From an uncultured Bacteroidales bacterium (GTDB lineage Bacteria; Bacteroidota; Bacteroidia; Bacteroidales; Paludibacteraceae), in the NCBI GenBank assembly GCA_947164985.1, contig CAMUYI010000003.1:167378-231377 (forward strand): DNA of 64,000 nucleotides, read 5' to 3'. Under the pieces are notes generated by a model. That model searched no databases. It was not told where the DNA came from and saw nothing but the letters and a program-made list of their open reading frames with translations. Below, one piece after another: positions 44,198 to 52,976 of the stretch (position 1 is the first letter of the stretch; each line of letters starts with the position of its first letter). The position numbers and the translations under genes are program-made.

Positions 44198-44855
44198 TGC
44201 CTGCTACACAAATTACGATTTCCCCTTTCGGAGGCGTGTTTTTGTAATGACTAATCAGTTCTGCGAGTGTTCCGCGTTGTGTTTCTTCGAACTTCTTGGA
44301 TATCTCACGAGACACCGATGCTTTGCGTTCTTCGCCGCACACGGCCGCTAACTGCTCCAGAGTCTTGACGAGTCGGAAAGGCGACTCATAGACGATGAAG
44401 GTCTGATCAAGTGCTGCCAGGTACTGCAAGCGAGTCTGACGTCCTTTCTTCTGCGGAAGGAAGCCTTCGAAATAGAAGTGGTTATTGGGTAAACCGCTAT
44501 CGACTAGTGCCGGCACGAAGGCTGTCGCACCAGGAAGGCATTGGATCTCAATATCCGCTTCGGCTGCTGCACGCACTAAGAAGAAACCGGGGTCGCTGAT
44601 GGCAGGTGTACCGGCATCCGAGATGAGCGCGATATTCGCACCCGCTTTGAGGCGTTCCACAATGTCCGCTGAAGTCTCATGCTCATTGAACTTATGATGG
44701 CTCTTGAGCGGCGTATGGATATCAAAATGCTGCAGTAAGATGCCGCTGGTTCGCGTATCTTCCGCAAGGATCAGATCCACCGACTTCAGCGTCTCAATGG
44801 CGCGGAACGTCATGTCTTGCAAGTTGCCTACCGGTGTCGGAACGATGTATAGCAT
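44190..44855 (-). CDS. rsmI: 16S rRNA (cytidine(1402)-2'-O)-methyltransferase RsmI
   Basis: The 221-residue SAM-dependent tetrapyrrole-methylase fold begins LYIVPTPVGNLQDMTFRAIE. AEDTRTSGILLQHF, LISDAGTPAISDPG (SAM loop), CLPGATAFVPALVDSGLP and FIVYESPFRL follow. It methylates C1402 of 16S rRNA in the decoding centre. All family motifs are present and the length is normal. It is preceded by a TTCAGTATTCAGTTTTCAG spacer (44854-44882) and overlaps the flippase by 8 bp. Confidence 0.96.
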   Translation of the reverse strand: MLYIVPTPVGNLQDMTFRAIETLKSVDLILAEDTRTSGILLQHFDIHTPLKSHHKFNEHETSADIVERLKAGANIALISDAGTPAISDPGFFLVRAAAEADIEIQCLPGATAFVPALVDSGLPNNHFYFEGFLPQKKGRQTRLQYLAALDQTFIVYESPFRLVKTLEQLAAVCGEERKASVSREISKKFEETQRGTLAELISHYKNTPPKGEIVICVAGNE

Positions 44856-44882
44856 TCAGTTTTCAGTATTCAGTTTTCAGCC
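44853..44882. repeat. Word-repeat spacer (ATTCAGTTTTCAG family)
   Basis: ATTCAGTTTTCAGT occurs twice in a row and fills the 21-bp gap between rsmI and the coiled-coil gene. Confidence 0.7.
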
Positions 44883-45401
44883 AAAACGGCGGTGAAGGGT
44901 TACAATAAACTGCTGATAGGTACTACTTTCGGTATCCCATCCGAACTGACGGATATAGTTCATGGCCTCATCGAACGAACTTAAAGCGTTCAATTCGGTT
45001 AATGCTTTTTGCATCAATTCGGCGTTCTGACCGAAAAGTTCGCGTTGGTACAAGAAACGATCGCCTAAGGAGATAGCCTGACGGATATCCTCTACGGCTT
45101 TACCATAGACAGCAGCCTTGGGTGAAGCGGTCTCTTCAACCGGCGCGGGTTCAGGTTCTGCAACAGGCGCAGGCTCTTCTACCGCAGGAGCAGGAGCCGG
45201 TTCTTCAACGATAGGCGCTGCTACCACTACCGGCTTCTCTACGACCACTTCTCTAACGACCTCTACCGGTACCTCTTTGATAACTTCTTTTTTGATCACC
45301 TGCGGATCAGACAGCGGACGATTTTTCAGTTCCGCGACCTCAGCCTCAAGCGTTGCAATTCGAGCCTCTAACTGCTCAAAATATTTAATAAGTTCTTCCA
45401 T
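44877..45401 (-). CDS. Conserved coiled-coil protein with Pro/Glu/Val-rich linker, function unknown
   Basis: The protein has 174 residues. An N-terminal coiled coil (LIKYFEQLEARIATLEAEVA) is followed by a low-complexity Val/Pro/Glu stretch (about 35-105). The C-terminal domain is conserved (DIRQAISLGDRFLYQRELFG, then ELMQKALTELNALSSFDEAM and YIRQFGWD). The C-terminal block is familiar from uncharacterised Bacteroidales proteins. No signal peptide or membrane helix is seen. Its start overlaps the POT transporter stop by one base (TAATG). The function is not known to me. Confidence 0.7.
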   Translation of the reverse strand: MEELIKYFEQLEARIATLEAEVAELKNRPLSDPQVIKKEVIKEVPVEVVREVVVEKPVVVAAPIVEEPAPAPAVEEPAPVAEPEPAPVEETASPKAAVYGKAVEDIRQAISLGDRFLYQRELFGQNAELMQKALTELNALSSFDEAMNYIRQFGWDTESSTYQQFIVTLHRRFG

Positions 45402-46939
45402 TATTTAGTTGCGTCTTCTAATTTACCCATCATTGCGAACATAAAGATAGCGGCAACGAGACAAACCCCGATGAATACGCTCCAAACGAGCCACAACGGC
45501 AGGCTTCCCCAGAGGAAACCACCGACTGCTACGAGGAAGTTACCCAGCGCGGTAGCCACGAACCAACCGCCCATCATCATTCCTTTGTACTGCGGAGGAG
45601 CTACCTTGCTGACGAACGAGATACCCATCGGTGAAAGGAGTAACTCACCAAAGGTGAGAACCAGATAGGTCAGGATCAATACGTTCGCATTGACGAACGT
45701 ACCTTCACCGGCTACGCGTGCCAACTCTTGCTCTGCAGGACACAGCAGACCGATCGAGCAGAAAGCCATTACTGCATATGCTGCAGCAGCAACTAACATA
45801 CCGTACGCAATCTTACGCGGCGCAGAGGGCTCTTTGCCTTTCTTTGCCAATGCACCGAAGATAGCCATGCTAACCGGTGTCAAAGCCACTACGTAAAACG
45901 GGTTGAACTGCTGGAAGATCGGAGCCGAGATACCTAGTTCTGCCGGATGGTTCATGAACTTGTATGCCAATGCACCGGCTACTACGGCCAGAACACCGCA
46001 CCAAACGGATTTAGCTTTGCGACCACCGTCACCGAAGATACCGAACAAGGCATATACACCGATGGCTACCAGCACTAAGTTCCAGATATCAAAGGCCATC
46101 GTCTGTACACCTGTCACTACCGGTGTCACGAACTCATTGGCGAAATAGGTAAGCGTCAAACCATTCTGATGGAATGCCATCCAGAAGAAGAGTACTACTG
46201 CAAACACGAGGCACAAAGCGACGATACGTTTCTTGGTTTGTTCCGGTGTCAGTTCTTCTACTTTCTGACCACTTGCGGCCGCTTGTTTGGCGGTGTTCTC
46301 TACATGTTTGAACCAAGGACGGCAAGCATAGTAGATAGCGATACTCAGTACCAGCGATGCACATGCTACTGCGAAGGCGAAGTGATAACTGTCGTTCACA
46401 CTAGTGCCTAATGTGTCCTGCGCCCAAGCCATGATCTTCACAGCGGCCGTCGGAGCGAACATAGCACCGATATTGATGGCCATGTAGAACAGCGAGAAAG
46501 CCGCGTCACGACGATCTGCATAAGCAGGATCATCGTAGAGGTTGCCGACCATTACCTGGAGGTTACCTTTGAACAGACCCGTACCGAAACTGATCAGTAC
46601 CAAAGCGCCTATCATAAAGGTCATGGCGACAGCTGTGTTACCGGACTCAACGCCGCCCATCGGTAAGGCCAGCATGACGTAACCGAGGAACATGATAATG
46701 ATACCGATTGTGACGCATTTACCGTAACCGATCTTATCAGCCACGATACCGCCTACCAACGGCAAGAAATAGACAAACGCCAAGAAAGTGGAGTAAATAG
46801 CACCTGCTGCCGAAGCCGACAGACCGAAATTAGCGCGCAAGAAAAGCGCGAAGACGGCTAACATCGTGTAGTAGCCGAAACGCTCGCCTGTGTTGGCCAA
46901 TGCCAACGCGAACAATCCTTTTGGTTGATTCTTAAACAT
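45401..46939 (-). CDS. POT family proton-dependent oligopeptide transporter
   Basis: The 512-residue transporter has about 14 helices, starting FALALANTGERFGYYTMLAV. This carries the ExxER-type proton-coupling motif of the peptide MFS (PTR2) family in reduced form. GGIVADKIGYGKCVTIG (MFS loop motif), FGTGLFKGNLQVMVGNLYDD and SLFYMAINIGAMFAP are family signatures. It imports di- and tripeptides with protons. Secreted M6 proteases elsewhere in the window could supply peptides, but no direct link is shown. A 27-bp AT-rich spacer separates it from ilvE. Confidence 0.93.
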   Translation of the reverse strand: MFKNQPKGLFALALANTGERFGYYTMLAVFALFLRANFGLSASAAGAIYSTFLAFVYFLPLVGGIVADKIGYGKCVTIGIIIMFLGYVMLALPMGGVESGNTAVAMTFMIGALVLISFGTGLFKGNLQVMVGNLYDDPAYADRRDAAFSLFYMAINIGAMFAPTAAVKIMAWAQDTLGTSVNDSYHFAFAVACASLVLSIAIYYACRPWFKHVENTAKQAAASGQKVEELTPEQTKKRIVALCLVFAVVLFFWMAFHQNGLTLTYFANEFVTPVVTGVQTMAFDIWNLVLVAIGVYALFGIFGDGGRKAKSVWCGVLAVVAGALAYKFMNHPAELGISAPIFQQFNPFYVVALTPVSMAIFGALAKKGKEPSAPRKIAYGMLVAAAAYAVMAFCSIGLLCPAEQELARVAGEGTFVNANVLILTYLVLTFGELLLSPMGISFVSKVAPPQYKGMMMGGWFVATALGNFLVAVGGFLWGSLPLWLVWSVFIGVCLVAAIFMFAMMGKLEDATK

Positions 46940-46978
46940 AAACTATAAATTTACAATTATCAATATTCAATTTTCAAT
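46940..46978. repeat. Word-repeat spacer between ilvE and the POT gene
   Basis: AATTTACAATTATCAATATTCAATTTTCAATT-type words fill the 27-bp gap and run into the last ilvE codons. Confidence 0.55.
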
Positions 46979-47980
46979 TACATCACACCAGTCATGTCTG
47001 TCATCTGCGCGACCGTACTGAATATCCTTCAGCGCGTGATAGAGTTTGCTCAGTACCGGACCGGGTTCGTTGCCGAACGAGTAGGTGACACCTTTTTCTG
47101 TATCGACTACTTTGTTCATCGGCGAGATGACAGCGGCTGTACCGCAAGCGGCTGCTTCACTCATATCTGCTAATTCTTCCAATCGAATCCGACGTCGTGT
47201 CACTTTCAATCCCATCTCCTTCGCCAGGGTCATCAGACTGTCATTCGTGATACTCGGCAGGATAGCAGATGATTTAGGCGTCAGGTACTCATTGCCTTTG
47301 ATGCCGATGAAGTTCGCTGCCGAACACTCGTCAATGAACTTATGCTGTTTGGCATCCAGGAAGATACAGTCGCAACCCATGGCATGTGCCGCTTCGGTAG
47401 CTCGGAAGGAGGAGGCATAGTTACCGCCTACTTTGAATTGTCCTGTGCCGTACGGCGCCGCACGATCCACATAGCGGTTTACGATAAAGGTCGTACAATG
47501 GAATTTCCCCGGGTAGTACGGACCGATCGGCGAAGGGATGACGATGAACTCAAAATCTCTGCCCGGGCCGACACCCAAACGCGGCGTTGTTCCGATCAAC
47601 AACGGTCGGAAATACAGCGTTGCACCTGTGCCGTAAGGTGGCACAAAATCTATGTTTTTCTCTAACGCCAACCGAATAGCCTTACCAAACAATTCCTCCT
47701 GAACAGGTGCCATGAATAGGCCTTTTGCACTCTGCGCCATGCGGCGTGCATTGTCCCGCCAACGGAAGATACGAATCTTCCCATCTACTCCTCGAAATGC
47801 CTTCAGTCCCTCAAATGCTTCCTGCCCATATTGCAGACAAGTAGCCGACACATGCAAGTGCAGGAACTTATCCTTCGTGGCGTACGGTTCCTCCCATACT
47901 CCGTCATGATACCCCGCCCGAACGATATAGTCGGGTTCGGTATAATGAAATCCCAATTTACTCCAATCAATCTCTTTCAT
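46967..47980 (-). CDS. ilvE: Branched-chain amino acid aminotransferase
   Basis: This 337-residue PLP enzyme of fold type IV contains LQYGQEAFEGLKAFRGVDGK, IRIFRWRDNARRM, YFRPLLIGT, KVGGNYASSF with the PLP Lys, and TKEFIDECSAANF-type sequence followed by GTAAVISPMN. It transfers amino groups between Leu, Ile or Val and 2-oxoglutarate. The length is normal for the eukaryotic-like BCAT subclass. It lies in a minus-strand series with WbqC-like, lepB and dapB genes, separated from the first by a 24-bp spacer of TTCATTCTTCAATCT words. Confidence 0.94.
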   Translation of the reverse strand: MKEIDWSKLGFHYTEPDYIVRAGYHDGVWEEPYATKDKFLHLHVSATCLQYGQEAFEGLKAFRGVDGKIRIFRWRDNARRMAQSAKGLFMAPVQEELFGKAIRLALEKNIDFVPPYGTGATLYFRPLLIGTTPRLGVGPGRDFEFIVIPSPIGPYYPGKFHCTTFIVNRYVDRAAPYGTGQFKVGGNYASSFRATEAAHAMGCDCIFLDAKQHKFIDECSAANFIGIKGNEYLTPKSSAILPSITNDSLMTLAKEMGLKVTRRRIRLEELADMSEAAACGTAAVISPMNKVVDTEKGVTYSFGNEPGPVLSKLYHALKDIQYGRADDRHDWCDVIEN

Positions 47981-48015
47981 TCTTCAATCTTCATTCTTCA
48001 ATCTTCAATCATCAA
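47978..48015. repeat. Word-repeat spacer (TTCAATCT family)
   Basis: Five drifting copies of TTCAATCT/TTCATTCT fill the gap between the WbqC-like gene and ilvE and extend into the 3' codons of the WbqC-like gene. Confidence 0.7.
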
Positions 48016-48508
48016 ACAGCGTGTCTAACACGCTTATTTCCGTTTGCCACGGATGTTTATCGGTCCAAATCTGTCCGCTCCAATCTATTGAGCGCGCACT
48101 TGCTATGAGTCCTTGCGGACGCTCTTTTTTTATTAGCGCAACTAGTGTGGCATTTAGTTCATCATTTAGGTCTAACAACCATTTGTACTCCTTCTCATAG
48201 AACGGCCGCAAATAGTCCGCGAAATACAGGAAGTACGGTGTATGTTGGTACGCGCTAACGAGTGTTATCCAATGTTGGTGTTGCCAACGAGTCTGGTAAC
48301 TGATCTGTATGTCGCGCGTTAATTGCTTATGCTCCACTTTTCCTACAGGAACGGTTAACCGCACCAACTCTCCTTTTGCGTCGCGAATCAGACACCTGTT
48401 GCGAAAGGTCTGTTTCTCGAAGGTCTCCATTTGTTCTATCGTTGCGGGTTCACTCATCAGCGCCTGCAAGTACGATAGCGGAGGCAGATATGCGGTAGGT
48501 AAGATCAT
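48005..48508 (-). CDS. WbqC-like family protein
   Basis: The 167-residue soluble protein starts ILPTAYLPPLSYLQAL, the WbqC-like opening. It continues with EKQTFRNRCLIRDAKGELVR, LTVPVGKVEHKQLTRDIQIS, the WQHQHWITLVSAYQHTPYF core and LYFADYLRPFYEKEYKWLLD. WbqC-like proteins are linked to polysaccharide and O-antigen loci, but their activity is not settled. In Bacteroidales the gene commonly follows lepB, as here with a 4-bp overlap. Its 3' end runs into TTCAATCT word repeats. Confidence 0.85.
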   Translation of the reverse strand: MILPTAYLPPLSYLQALMSEPATIEQMETFEKQTFRNRCLIRDAKGELVRLTVPVGKVEHKQLTRDIQISYQTRWQHQHWITLVSAYQHTPYFLYFADYLRPFYEKEYKWLLDLNDELNATLVALIKKERPQGLIASARSIDWSGQIWTDKHPWQTEISVLDTLFDD

Positions 48509-49836
48509 CTTCCTGTTGCTTTATTGCCCAAGCGGTTCCAACGGATACTGTGTTTATCTTTGTCGATACTCAACCAGATGAACACAGGTCGTCCAACGAT
48601 ATGATCTTCGGGTACAAATCCCCAATAACGGCTGTCGGCACTATTATGCCTATTATCGCCCATCATCCAGTAATAGTCCATCTCGAACTCATACTCCTCG
48701 CCTATCGCGATCGGCTTGAACTCATAGGCATCTGCGATACGCTTGTATATCCAGTAGTTCTGTTCAGTGATCAGGATCTTATCGCCTTTGCGCGGAATAT
48801 AGATCGGACCGTAGTTATCACGTGTCCAGGTATTATGCCCTAAGGGATAAACAGCTCCACCGCGTTCTTCGGGTTCGATCTCTATGGCTAATACATGTGG
48901 ATTCTTACTCAACTCTTCTTTCATAGCCTTTGTCAACGGGAAATGCCAGGTAGTAGCATCAATCTGCATTCGGTCAGCCACGCTCACGCCGAGTTTCTCA
49001 AAATACTTCGCTCCGAACACATGTCCGTCGGTGAAAACGAGATAGTTGAGTTGGACGCCTTCGCGGAAAGGTTCACGTTCACCGTTTACATAAATGACAT
49101 TATCCATGATTTGCAGTGAATCGCCCGGTGTACCTACACAACGCTTCACGTAGTTTTCACGCCGATCGACCGGTCGCGTTACGATCTCACCAAAGACATC
49201 TTTGCGGGCTTTAATCACATGCTCACCATAATAATGTTTGAGCGTGTAATAGTCAGGATTCTGCATATTGAGACATACCGTATCGCCGGCAGGGAAGTTG
49301 AATACCACGATGTCACCTTTCTGCGGGCTTGTCCAACCTGCCAAACGCTTGTAGCTCCAATGCGGGTGGTCGAAATAACTCTTACCGCCGCCTAACCAGT
49401 TCGGCATCGTGTGTTGCACGAGCGGCATCGATAACGGTGTCTGCGGAACACGTGCACCATACGCCATCTTGCTCACATAGAGAAAGTCGCCTACGCGGAG
49501 TGTTTTCTCCAATGAAGATGAAGGAATCTGGTAGTTCTGGAAGATGTAGAGGTTGATAAAATACACCGCTACGAGTGCAAACACGATGGCATCTACCCAT
49601 GAACACAAAGTATATAATCCCGGTTTGGTGTCTTTGTATTTCCGCCACCAGTTATAGTTGATATACTTGGTTGTAAAAGCGTCAATAATGATCGGCAACA
49701 ATGCTAACCATCCTAGACTTTTCCAATCGCCCCATGCGACCCAAACGATGAACGCAATATACAATGCGCTCCATATTCCTGCGCGGATCCATCCTCCGCG
49801 TGTCACCTCATTTAATCTATCTTGAAAACTTTTCAT
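48505..49836 (-). CDS. lepB: Signal peptidase I
   Basis: The 443-residue enzyme has three N-terminal hydrophobic helices (about 18-35, 38-50 and 80-105). The catalytic Ser lies in YQIPSSSLEKTLRVGDFLYV. The catalytic Lys lies in ENYVKRCVGTPGDSL. The final box YWMMGDNRHNSADSRYWGFV is followed by IVGRPVFIW. It cleaves Sec and Tat signal peptides on the periplasmic side. It is longer than E. coli LepB because of extra helices and a large insert between the boxes, as is typical in Bacteroidales. It overlaps dapB and the WbqC-like gene by 4 bp each. Confidence 0.95.
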   Translation of the reverse strand: MKSFQDRLNEVTRGGWIRAGIWSALYIAFIVWVAWGDWKSLGWLALLPIIIDAFTTKYINYNWWRKYKDTKPGLYTLCSWVDAIVFALVAVYFINLYIFQNYQIPSSSLEKTLRVGDFLYVSKMAYGARVPQTPLSMPLVQHTMPNWLGGGKSYFDHPHWSYKRLAGWTSPQKGDIVVFNFPAGDTVCLNMQNPDYYTLKHYYGEHVIKARKDVFGEIVTRPVDRRENYVKRCVGTPGDSLQIMDNVIYVNGEREPFREGVQLNYLVFTDGHVFGAKYFEKLGVSVADRMQIDATTWHFPLTKAMKEELSKNPHVLAIEIEPEERGGAVYPLGHNTWTRDNYGPIYIPRKGDKILITEQNYWIYKRIADAYEFKPIAIGEEYEFEMDYYWMMGDNRHNSADSRYWGFVPEDHIVGRPVFIWLSIDKDKHSIRWNRLGNKATGR

Positions 49837-50477
49837 ACTAAACTTTCTGCTGCTAATACGGCGCCGAGTGCAAAACCGCGACGACCTTTGGCGATATGTG
49901 TGATAATGATCGTATCATCTTCGCTATCCCATGTTACCACATGCGTACCCGGTACTTCTCCTTCTCGAATGGATTCGATAGCAACATCCGTGCCAATTTG
50001 TTCGGCCAGCGTTTTGGCTGTGCCTGAAGGCTTGTCTAATTTGTGAATATGGTGTGTCTCGGTGATAGACGGCGTATATTGGGGTTGCGCCTTCATCGCT
50101 GAGGCTAATGCTTTGTTGAGATCAAAGAAAATATTCACCCCTACGGAGTAATTACTGCTCCACACCAACATTGTCTTACCCGTTTCATCGGTAATAATAG
50201 TCTTGTTGTCCTTAATTTTAAATTCGTAATTTTTAATTTTTAATTCCTCCGGTCTCCATCCGGTAGTACCGCACACAACGGGCACGTTTTGAGCCCACGC
50301 GCGTAAAATATTATCTTTGGCGGTAGTTGGTGTGGTGAACTCAATCGCTACTTCCGCGTCTTTTAGATCAAAATCATCTCCCACATCAATGCGTGCCACG
50401 ATGTCGTGACCTCTACTCAGGGCAATATCTTCGATCATATGCCCCATCTTTCCGTATCCGATTAGTGCTATTTTCAT
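49833..50477 (-). CDS. dapB: 4-hydroxy-tetrahydrodipicolinate reductase
   Basis: From the ATG at 50477 the protein has 214 residues. The longer in-frame start at 50570 is excluded because the promoter (50498-50529) lies inside it. NAD(P)H is bound at LIGYGKMGHMIEDIA. AIEFTTPTTAKDNI, VVCGTTGW, SNYSVGVNIFFDLNKALA, the catalytic ETHHIHKLDKPSGTA and IREGEVPGTHVV complete the motifs. It acts in lysine and diaminopimelate synthesis. After GTTGW the segment encoding ELKIKNYEFKIKDNK is built from TTTTTAATTT words (50212-50246) and appears to be an in-frame spacer insertion of about ten residues. Confidence 0.95.
   Translation of the reverse strand: MKIALIGYGKMGHMIEDIALSRGHDIVARIDVGDDFDLKDAEVAIEFTTPTTAKDNILRAWAQNVPVVCGTTGWRPEELKIKNYEFKIKDNKTIITDETGKTMLVWSSNYSVGVNIFFDLNKALASAMKAQPQYTPSITETHHIHKLDKPSGTAKTLAEQIGTDVAIESIREGEVPGTHVVTWDSEDDTIIITHIAKGRRGFALGAVLAAESLV
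50212..50246. repeat. AT-rich word repeat inside dapB
   Basis: TTAATTTTAAATTCGTAATT followed by TTTAATTTTTAATT is the same word family as the spacers at 13297, 52955 and 63834, but it lies in frame within the dapB coding sequence. Confidence 0.75.
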
Positions 50478-50497
50478 AATTCTCCACAAAAAGCGCA

Positions 50498-50529
50498 CAA
50501 AGGTACAAAAAATAAATGACATATGCAAG
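50498..50529 (-). promoter_or_regulatory. Promoter of dapB-lepB
   Basis: On the minus strand TTGCATATG at -33 and TACCTTTG (50505-50498) at -7 precede the dapB ATG at 50477 by about 20 bp. Confidence 0.8.
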
Positions 50530-50566
50530 CATATGCCATTATTTTCGAATAATTGTATAAATTCCG

Positions 50567-51133
50567 TCAATTTTTACACATCCAAAGCGTTATTTTATCC
50601 ACCAATTCAGTGATACTTGTCTTACCATCGTTTACGATTAGCAGGTCGCCGGAAGGGATGTTTTGTGCCTTGATACGCGCGCGTACCTTATCTATATTGG
50701 CAGGAGAATCGTCGTTGTGATAGTCGCGGGCTATGGTTCGCGCGATACGGATCTCTTCGGGGGCATCTACGACGATGATCTGGTCGCAGAGGAAATCGAG
50801 TCCGGACTCATAGAGGATAGCAGACTCTACAAAATCGGGCTTGCGTTTCATAATGTCCAAACCTACTGCAGGATGAACGATGGCATTGAGGGCGGCTAAT
50901 AAATGCGAATCTTCAAAGACGCGTTTCGCCACATATTGCGTGTTATAGATGTGTGATGTGAGAAAGGCTTCTTCTCCTAGGAGGTCGATGATCTCTTGCT
51001 GCACGTCAGCATTCTCGGCGATGATACGTTTGGCTTCTTGGTCGCAGTCATAAACAATATAACCACGTTTGGCGAGTTCGCGTGCGATGGTCGATTTACC
51101 ACTTCCTATGCCTCCGGTGATACCAATTATCAT
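50567..51133 (-). CDS. coaE: Dephospho-CoA kinase
   Basis: The ATG at 51133 gives 188 residues. An earlier in-frame start (51166) would overlap the upstream gene and add a low-complexity PSSISSSS tail. The P-loop is MIIGITGGIGSGKSTIAREL. YDCDQEAKRIIAENA, the RVFEDSHLLAALNAIVHPAV region and ESAILYESGLDFLCDQIIVV are family blocks. It phosphorylates dephospho-CoA in the last step of CoA synthesis. It follows the MBOAT gene with a 1-bp gap and ends 90 bp before the dapB start. Confidence 0.93.
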   Translation of the reverse strand: MIIGITGGIGSGKSTIARELAKRGYIVYDCDQEAKRIIAENADVQQEIIDLLGEEAFLTSHIYNTQYVAKRVFEDSHLLAALNAIVHPAVGLDIMKRKPDFVESAILYESGLDFLCDQIIVVDAPEEIRIARTIARDYHNDDSPANIDKVRARIKAQNIPSGDLLIVNDGKTSITELVDKITLWMCKN

Positions 51134-51134
51134 A

Positions 51135-52952
51135 CTAGAACTGGAAATAGATGAAGGGTTGTACATCTGCTGTGACGAACTGGTAGATCACAGCGATAGC
51201 GATACAAACGGCAATGACAATGGCCCATATCGGCATGGCACTGAACCATAGACGATAGCGTCGTTTCCAGTTGGTAGGTAGCCAGTGAATGACCATACCG
51301 GCGATGAACATCGCTACGACCCAGCGGTACTCCCAAAGAAAATCAGGGATGATGGCATTGCTCCATGCGCCGCCTATCTGGTTTACCATATTCTTTGCCG
51401 TTGCCCATGCTACTTCATTGGCGGTTGCCGGGTCGAGGTTACTACTGGACCGGAAGAAGAGACGGGTGAAGGTGATAAACGTAAAAGTCTGCAGAATCGC
51501 CCACGCTGTACCCAGCGCTTTTGTAAATTTGGTCTCTGCGCCTTCGCATAAGAAATAGATATACCGAATAGCGGTCACGAACCAGACAAGTCCAGCCCAA
51601 ACGGCAAAGAGTCGCCAAACGGGTAGGTTAGTATAGAAATCCGTTACACAGAGTCCTGCTGTCAGAAGGGTCATAGCCGCAAAACGGATATGCCAGTTCA
51701 TGCCTCGCCAGATCTTCTCGATGATCATTCCGAACCCATTGATACCACCCCAGATGATAAAGTTCCAACTGGCGCCATGCCATAAACCACCCAATACTTG
51801 TGTGATGAACGAGTTGAGGTTGGAGTAGAAAAGTTTTAGGCGATCAGGGTCCTTAAAGACTTTTGGAACAATAATCATCGCGATGATCAGTACGGCATAA
51901 GGAATCATGATGCCTAACCACCAACCGGTGAGGGACGCTGATACCAGTGCAATGACTGTTACCCAGAAATAAGTACCAAAACCAATACTTCTGTTACCGC
52001 CTAAGGGGATGTATAGGTAGGTCTTGAGCCAGCGACCAAGGGACATGTGCCAACGCCTCCAGAACTCTTGCGGACTTTGGGACTTGTAGGGCGAGTTAAA
52101 GTTCATCGGCAGATAGAAGCCCATGAGCATTGCTACACCGATCGCAATATCCGTATAACCCGAGAAGTCCGCATAGACTTGCAGCGAGTAGGCGAATAGT
52201 GCGAAGAGGTTCTCAAAGCCGGAGAAGAGTAAGGGGTTATCAAACACACGGTCAATGAGGTTTACCGCCAGAAAATCGGACATAATGATCTTCTTGCCCA
52301 AACCGTTAATGATCCAGAAGACGGCAATACCAAAGGCTCTACGGCTAAGATGGAAGGGTTTGTAGAGTTGAGGAATGAACTCCTCTGCCCGCACTATAGG
52401 TCCGGCTACGAGTTGTGGGAAGAAACTCACGTAGAACCCGAAGTCGAGTATGTTCTTGACGGGTTGAATGCGTCCACGATAGACGTCTGCTGTGTACGAG
52501 ATGACTTGGAATATATAGAACGAGATACCGACCGGTAAGATGATCTTATCTACGATGGAATAACTTGTGCCGAAAAGGTCATTGAACGCGTCGGTAAAGA
52601 AGTACGCGTACTTGAAGTAGGCGAGAAAACCTAAGTCGATGGCGACGGATAGGCATAGCCAAAATTTATTTTTTGTCTTATGGATTCGTTGTGCGATGAG
52701 CCAGTCGGAAAGGGTGACGAAAAGGAGAATGAGCAAGAAAAGTCCGCTGGTTTTGTAATAAAAGAACCAACTGACGAACATAAGATACACATTGCGAAGG
52801 TGCAGTTTTTTGTTGCCTAAGGAATCGGGCACGCGGTCCATGATTAAGGCAAACAGTGCGTACACCAAAGCGAAGAAGCCCCAGAAATAGAACTGCGTGA
52901 AAAGCAGCGGGTGTTCGGCATCAAAGGCAAATATGTAGTGAAGAAAATCCAA
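51135..52952 (-). CDS. MBOAT family O-acyltransferase (AlgI/PatA-like)
   Basis: The 605-residue protein has about 12-14 helices. The MBOAT core includes LPVGISFYIFQVISYTADVY, VSFFPQLVAGPIVRAEEFIP, ADFSGYTDIAIGVAMLMGF, SPQEFWRRWHMSLGRWLKTY and GGLWHGASWNFIIWGGINGF with the catalytic His. AlgI/PatA-type enzymes pass acyl groups from the cytoplasm across the membrane to glycan or peptidoglycan. The partner is the adjacent SGNH-hydrolase-like gene. The start is a TTG (52952) placed in the AT-rich spacer. No alternative ATG is near, so the repeat may supply the start. Confidence 0.92.
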   Translation of the reverse strand: MDFLHYIFAFDAEHPLLFTQFYFWGFFALVYALFALIMDRVPDSLGNKKLHLRNVYLMFVSWFFYYKTSGLFLLILLFVTLSDWLIAQRIHKTKNKFWLCLSVAIDLGFLAYFKYAYFFTDAFNDLFGTSYSIVDKIILPVGISFYIFQVISYTADVYRGRIQPVKNILDFGFYVSFFPQLVAGPIVRAEEFIPQLYKPFHLSRRAFGIAVFWIINGLGKKIIMSDFLAVNLIDRVFDNPLLFSGFENLFALFAYSLQVYADFSGYTDIAIGVAMLMGFYLPMNFNSPYKSQSPQEFWRRWHMSLGRWLKTYLYIPLGGNRSIGFGTYFWVTVIALVSASLTGWWLGIMIPYAVLIIAMIIVPKVFKDPDRLKLFYSNLNSFITQVLGGLWHGASWNFIIWGGINGFGMIIEKIWRGMNWHIRFAAMTLLTAGLCVTDFYTNLPVWRLFAVWAGLVWFVTAIRYIYFLCEGAETKFTKALGTAWAILQTFTFITFTRLFFRSSSNLDPATANEVAWATAKNMVNQIGGAWSNAIIPDFLWEYRWVVAMFIAGMVIHWLPTNWKRRYRLWFSAMPIWAIVIAVCIAIAVIYQFVTADVQPFIYFQF

Positions 52953-52976
52953 TTCTTAATTTTTAATTTTTAATTT
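52953..52976. repeat. AT-rich word-repeat spacer before the MBOAT gene
   Basis: CTTAATTTTTAATTTTTAAT is the same family as at 13297 and 63834. On the minus strand it ends in GAATTGG, whose TTG is the MBOAT start codon. Confidence 0.7.

Noticed and set aside
50478..50570. Longer N-terminus for dapB
   Set aside because: The dapB promoter lies inside this stretch, and the dinucleotide-binding motif starts right after the ATG at 50477.
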